In this document: positions 5,183-7,307 of the stretch, piece after piece
How the letters are laid out: every line of letters starts with the position of its first letter
How positions within the stretch are numbered: position 1 is the stretch's first letter
Assembly: GCA_030672945.1 (NCBI GenBank)
Contig: DAOVFL010000045.1
Span: 1 to 7,307, forward strand
Length of the DNA: 7,307 bases
DNA from: Candidatus Bathyarchaeota archaeon
Lineage (GTDB): Archaea > Thermoproteota > Bathyarchaeia > Bathyarchaeales > Bathycorpusculaceae
Reading direction: 5' to 3'
Made by a program: the position numbers and the translations under genes
The notes under the pieces: model-generated
What the model saw: only the letters and a program-made list of their open reading frames with translations
The model's database searches: none
Told to the model about the DNA's origin: nothing

Positions 5183-6156
5183 TCAAAATCTTAGACAGGG
5201 AAGATGCTAAACTTGCTTTTTTATTATGTCACCATAACGCTGACCCTGACACCATTTGTTCAGCCTACGCCTTCAAGAGTCTATTAAAGCATTTCAACCC
5301 TAATCTTGAAGTTAAGATCGGAGCAGCAAATGGGATAAGCCGACTTTCAAGAAACCTCCTTAAACATTTACCTATAGAATTGGAAATGCAACCTGACATA
5401 GAGAAATCTGACGTTATAATGCTGTTAGACACCAACACAATTCAACAATTAAATAACTTGGCTGAAAAACTGAGAAACTCAGAAGCACCCATCATAGTTA
5501 TCGACCATCATGCACCCCACCCACAAACAGAACAGATAGCAGAACTATGTATAACAGATGAAGAAGTATCTTCAACATGCGAAATTGTCTACAACTTCTT
5601 TAAACAGACCAGCGTAAAACTTGGCAAAGATGAGGCAAAAGCACTGTTCCTCGGCATAGTCTTTGACACACGCCATTTCATAATAGCCAACTCATCCACA
5701 TTGAAGGTAGCTGCAGAGCTAACGGATGCTGGCGTAAACGCCAAAGAAACATTGCCTCTACTTTCCCTACCAATGGACATTTCTGAACGCGTCGCAAGAC
5801 TGAAAGCGTCTGGAAGAGCCAAACTCATCAGGATCAATGAATGGATAATCGCGTTTTCCCATGTAAGTGCCTACCAAGCCTCAGCAGCGAGAGCAATAAT
5901 CGAATTAGGCGCCCACGTTACAGCCGTAGCTGGACAGAAAAATGAAAATCTGGGAATCAGTTTACGTTCAACCCGCGAATTCTACAAGAAGACAAACATC
6001 CACCTTGGCAGAGACATAGCTAGACCTCTAGGAGAATATCTTCACGGTATGGGCGGTGGACATTCTACAGCCGCCGGAGTCAACGGAACAGGAAATATTA
6101 AAAACGGGCTTAAGCGTTGTTCATGGCTTTTGAAAAAAAAATTAACTGATAGTTAA
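5164..6156 (+). CDS. DHH/DHHA1 family phosphoesterase (NrnA/RecJ-like)
   Basis: Probable metal-dependent phosphoesterase acting on short oligonucleotides or related phosphoesters; 330 aa, the usual size for single DHH-DHHA1 proteins of the NrnA-like group and shorter than full RecJ nucleases. DHH domain (about 1-190): motif I HHNADPDT (H24, D27, D29), motif II VIMLLDT (D89), motif III IDHHAPH (D114-H115-H116) and motif IV VFDTRHF (D168), so all manganese ligands are present. DHHA1 domain (about 220-325): substrate-binding loop GMGGGHSTAAG (GGGH at 297-300). The exact substrate cannot be told from sequence; oligoribonuclease, pAp phosphatase and cyclic-dinucleotide hydrolysis all occur in this superfamily. 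No membrane or sensory domain is attached. ATG 5164 lies inside the end of the DUF3194 gene. A run of nine A's at 6133-6141 near the 3' end is a possible slippage or sequencing-error site, affecting only the last few residues. Confidence 0.93.
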   Translation: MLFQEIIKILDREDAKLAFLLCHHNADPDTICSAYAFKSLLKHFNPNLEVKIGAANGISRLSRNLLKHLPIELEMQPDIEKSDVIMLLDTNTIQQLNNLAEKLRNSEAPIIVIDHHAPHPQTEQIAELCITDEEVSSTCEIVYNFFKQTSVKLGKDEAKALFLGIVFDTRHFIIANSSTLKVAAELTDAGVNAKETLPLLSLPMDISERVARLKASGRAKLIRINEWIIAFSHVSAYQASAARAIIELGAHVTAVAGQKNENLGISLRSTREFYKKTNIHLGRDIARPLGEYLHGMGGGHSTAAGVNGTGNIKNGLKRCSWLLKKKLTDS

Positions 6157-6170
6157 GTAGCTACTCTTAA
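6142..6170. repeat. Inverted repeats at the end of the DHH gene
   Basis: TTAACT and AGTTAA (6142-6147 and 6151-6156) are perfect inverted repeats around the loop GAT and end at the DHH stop codon. They are followed at once by a perfect 10-base palindrome AGTAGCTACT (6156-6165) and by CTTAA (6166-6170), complementary to TTAAG at 6153-6157. The site could be a weak RNA hairpin or a protein-binding site in front of the transporter genes. There is no T tract, so a terminator is not supported. Confidence 0.4.
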
Positions 6171-6213
6171 ATGAGAAAACCAACTCGGTTAGAGATAGGC
6201 AGGCACTAACAGC

Positions 6214-7062
6214 ATGTCAGTAATAGAAACAAGGAACCTCACATATACTTATCCCAGTCAAACAGATCCCTCAATTAAAGATGTTTCAATAAGAATCGAG
6301 AAAGGTGAATTCGTTCTAATCACAGGTCCAAGCGGATGCGGAAAAACAACCCTTTGTCGATGTTTTAACGGGTTAATTCCTCACTTCTACCAAGGTGAAC
6401 TGAAAGGGGAAATAACAGTTTGCGAATACAAAGTTGCTGAACAACCAATTCATGAACTAGCAAAACATGTAGGACTTGTTTTCCAAAACCCGGAAAACCA
6501 GCTTTTCGCCTTATCCGTAGAAAAGGATGTAGCCTTCGGACTTGAGAACCTTGGAGTCCCAAGAGAGAAAATGCGCAAGAACGTGGACTGGGCACTTAAC
6601 CTTACGGGTATAAATGACCTGAGAGAAAGGGCGCCACATGAAATTTCAGGCGGACAACAACAACGTGTGGCAATCGCATCTGTTTTAGCTATGCAACCAG
6701 AGGTAATAGTTCTGGATGAGCCGACGTCCTTCCTTGATCCGCTGGGTGCAAAGAAAATATTTGAAGTCATCTATGATTTGAACAGAAAACTTGGAATCAC
6801 AATAATCCTCGTTGAGCATAGACTTGACTTAACTGCAAGATACTCAGATCACATTATCATAATGAAGGAAGGAACGATCGTTCTAGACGGAGAGCCACGT
6901 AAAATTTTAAACTCTAAAGAAGCACGTCTAATCGGCGTAGGTATTCCAAAACCGACACGTCTCTACCAGCTACTCCAGAAAGAAGGAGTAAACATCAGCA
7001 ACACAATCCCGTTGAGTTCGAATGAAATGGCAACAATGTTAAGGGAGGCTCTCAAAAGGTAA
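6214..7062 (+). CDS. ecfA: ECF transporter ATP-binding subunit (EcfA type), first copy
   Basis: ATPase of an energy-coupling-factor importer, which with a partner ATPase, the EcfT membrane protein and a substrate-binding S component takes up vitamins or metal ions. 282 aa, normal length. ABC motifs in order: aromatic YTYPS (11-15), Walker A GPSGCGKTT (38-46), Q-loop LVFQNPENQLF (88-98; the QNPxNQLF form is typical of ECF/CbiO ATPases), signature ISGGQQQR (144-151), Walker B VIVLDEP (164-170), D-loop FLDP (173-176) and H-loop VEHR (H202). The tail IPKPTRLYQLL (244-254) matches the ECF C-terminal region. All catalytic residues are intact. ATG 6214 has only a weak ribosome binding site, AGGCAGG, about 10 bases upstream. 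The 57-base gap after the DHH gene allows its own promoter. The next ATPase gene overlaps by one base (TAATG), so the two are coupled and probably form the heterodimer. Substrate unknown, as S and T genes are not in the window. Confidence 0.93.
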   Translation: MSVIETRNLTYTYPSQTDPSIKDVSIRIEKGEFVLITGPSGCGKTTLCRCFNGLIPHFYQGELKGEITVCEYKVAEQPIHELAKHVGLVFQNPENQLFALSVEKDVAFGLENLGVPREKMRKNVDWALNLTGINDLRERAPHEISGGQQQRVAIASVLAMQPEVIVLDEPTSFLDPLGAKKIFEVIYDLNRKLGITIILVEHRLDLTARYSDHIIIMKEGTIVLDGEPRKILNSKEARLIGVGIPKPTRLYQLLQKEGVNISNTIPLSSNEMATMLREALKR

Positions 7063-7307
7063 TGATTGAAGTCAAAAATGTCGATTTTACGTATCCTAAT
7101 GGTGTAGAAGCGCTAAGCGGTGTGTCCTTAACAATTAACGATGGCGAGTTTGTAGATATAATGGGAGAAAACGGCGCTGGAAAAACAACTCTAGTTAAAC
7201 ATTTCAATGGACTACTTAAACCGACCAAGGGAAGTGTACTTGTTGATGGAGTCGGCACAACAGAAATCAGTGTCGCAACCTTAGCTAGAATTGTTGGTTT
7301 TGTCTTC
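7062..7307 (+). CDS. ecfA: ECF transporter ATP-binding subunit (EcfA type), second copy, 5' part only
   Basis: The first 82 residues of a second ABC ATPase; the rest lies beyond the window. It starts MIEVKNVDFTYPNG (aromatic residue Y11), has Walker A GENGAGKTT (35-43) and FNGLLKPTKGSVLVDG (48-63), and stops just before the Q-loop at ARIVGFVF. The LxxFNGLLKPTxG form is typical of ECF ATPases. The start codon shares its A with the TAA stop of the preceding gene. GGGAGG lies 14 bases upstream, rather far for a ribosome binding site, so coupling to translation of the first gene is likely. One oddity is D32 in the beta strand before Walker A (FVDIMGENG), where family members usually have a small hydrophobic residue. 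The EcfT gene would be expected downstream. Confidence 0.92.
   Translation, partial: MIEVKNVDFTYPNGVEALSGVSLTINDGEFVDIMGENGAGKTTLVKHFNGLLKPTKGSVLVDGVGTTEISVATLARIVGFVF

Noticed and set aside
1..7307. Insertion sequences, integrase or attachment sites, defence genes
   Set aside because: No transposase, recombinase, terminal inverted repeats, target-site duplication or known defence domain was seen; the recognised genes are mainly housekeeping.

Overview
The window looks like chromosomal DNA from an archaeon of the Thermoproteota/TACK group, most likely a Bathyarchaeia-type lineage. Three things suggest this. The family B DNA polymerase resembles the crenarchaeal PolB1 (Dpo1) type. The single-stranded-DNA-binding protein has an OB fold like Sulfolobus SSB. 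A prefoldin beta / DUF3194 / DHH gene block occurs, which is an archaeal arrangement. The DNA is AT-rich, GTG and TTG starts are used, and T-rich tracts stand where terminators are expected. The taxon is inferred from remembered family resemblance, not from a database search.

Left half (1-3933), all on the minus strand. Read in the direction of transcription it contains a 48-aa CxxC-x17-CxxC zinc-type mini-protein (3933-3787, TTG start with a full Shine-Dalgarno), a 47-aa YHS-domain mini-protein (3685-3542), a 206-aa protein with a C-terminal SSB-like OB fold (3421-2801), a possible 30-aa small ORF (2695-2603), and the DNA polymerase (2537 to beyond base 1; 845 residues visible, C-terminus missing). 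This is mainly a replication neighbourhood: the replicative polymerase sits next to an OB-fold protein that probably binds ssDNA.

Middle (3934-4489), about 556 bases with no convincing gene. It separates the leftward cluster from the rightward cluster. It holds a GC-rich hairpin, a second small hairpin, a repeated 10-mer that also covers the prefoldin start, and TATA-like boxes for the rightward operon.

Right half (4490-7307), all on the plus strand. Prefoldin beta (pfdB), a DUF3194 protein and a DHH/DHHA1 phosphoesterase form a tight operon; the last two genes overlap by 19 bases. After a 57-base gap come two ATPase genes of an energy-coupling-factor (ECF) vitamin/metal transporter. They overlap by one base, and the second runs off the right edge.

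I did not find a clearly new defence, mobile or RNA system. The most useful leads are the extended SSB-like protein that has lost one of the stacking aromatics, the small ORF and double TATA arrangement in front of the polymerase, and the structured gene-free interval at 4.0-4.5 kb.
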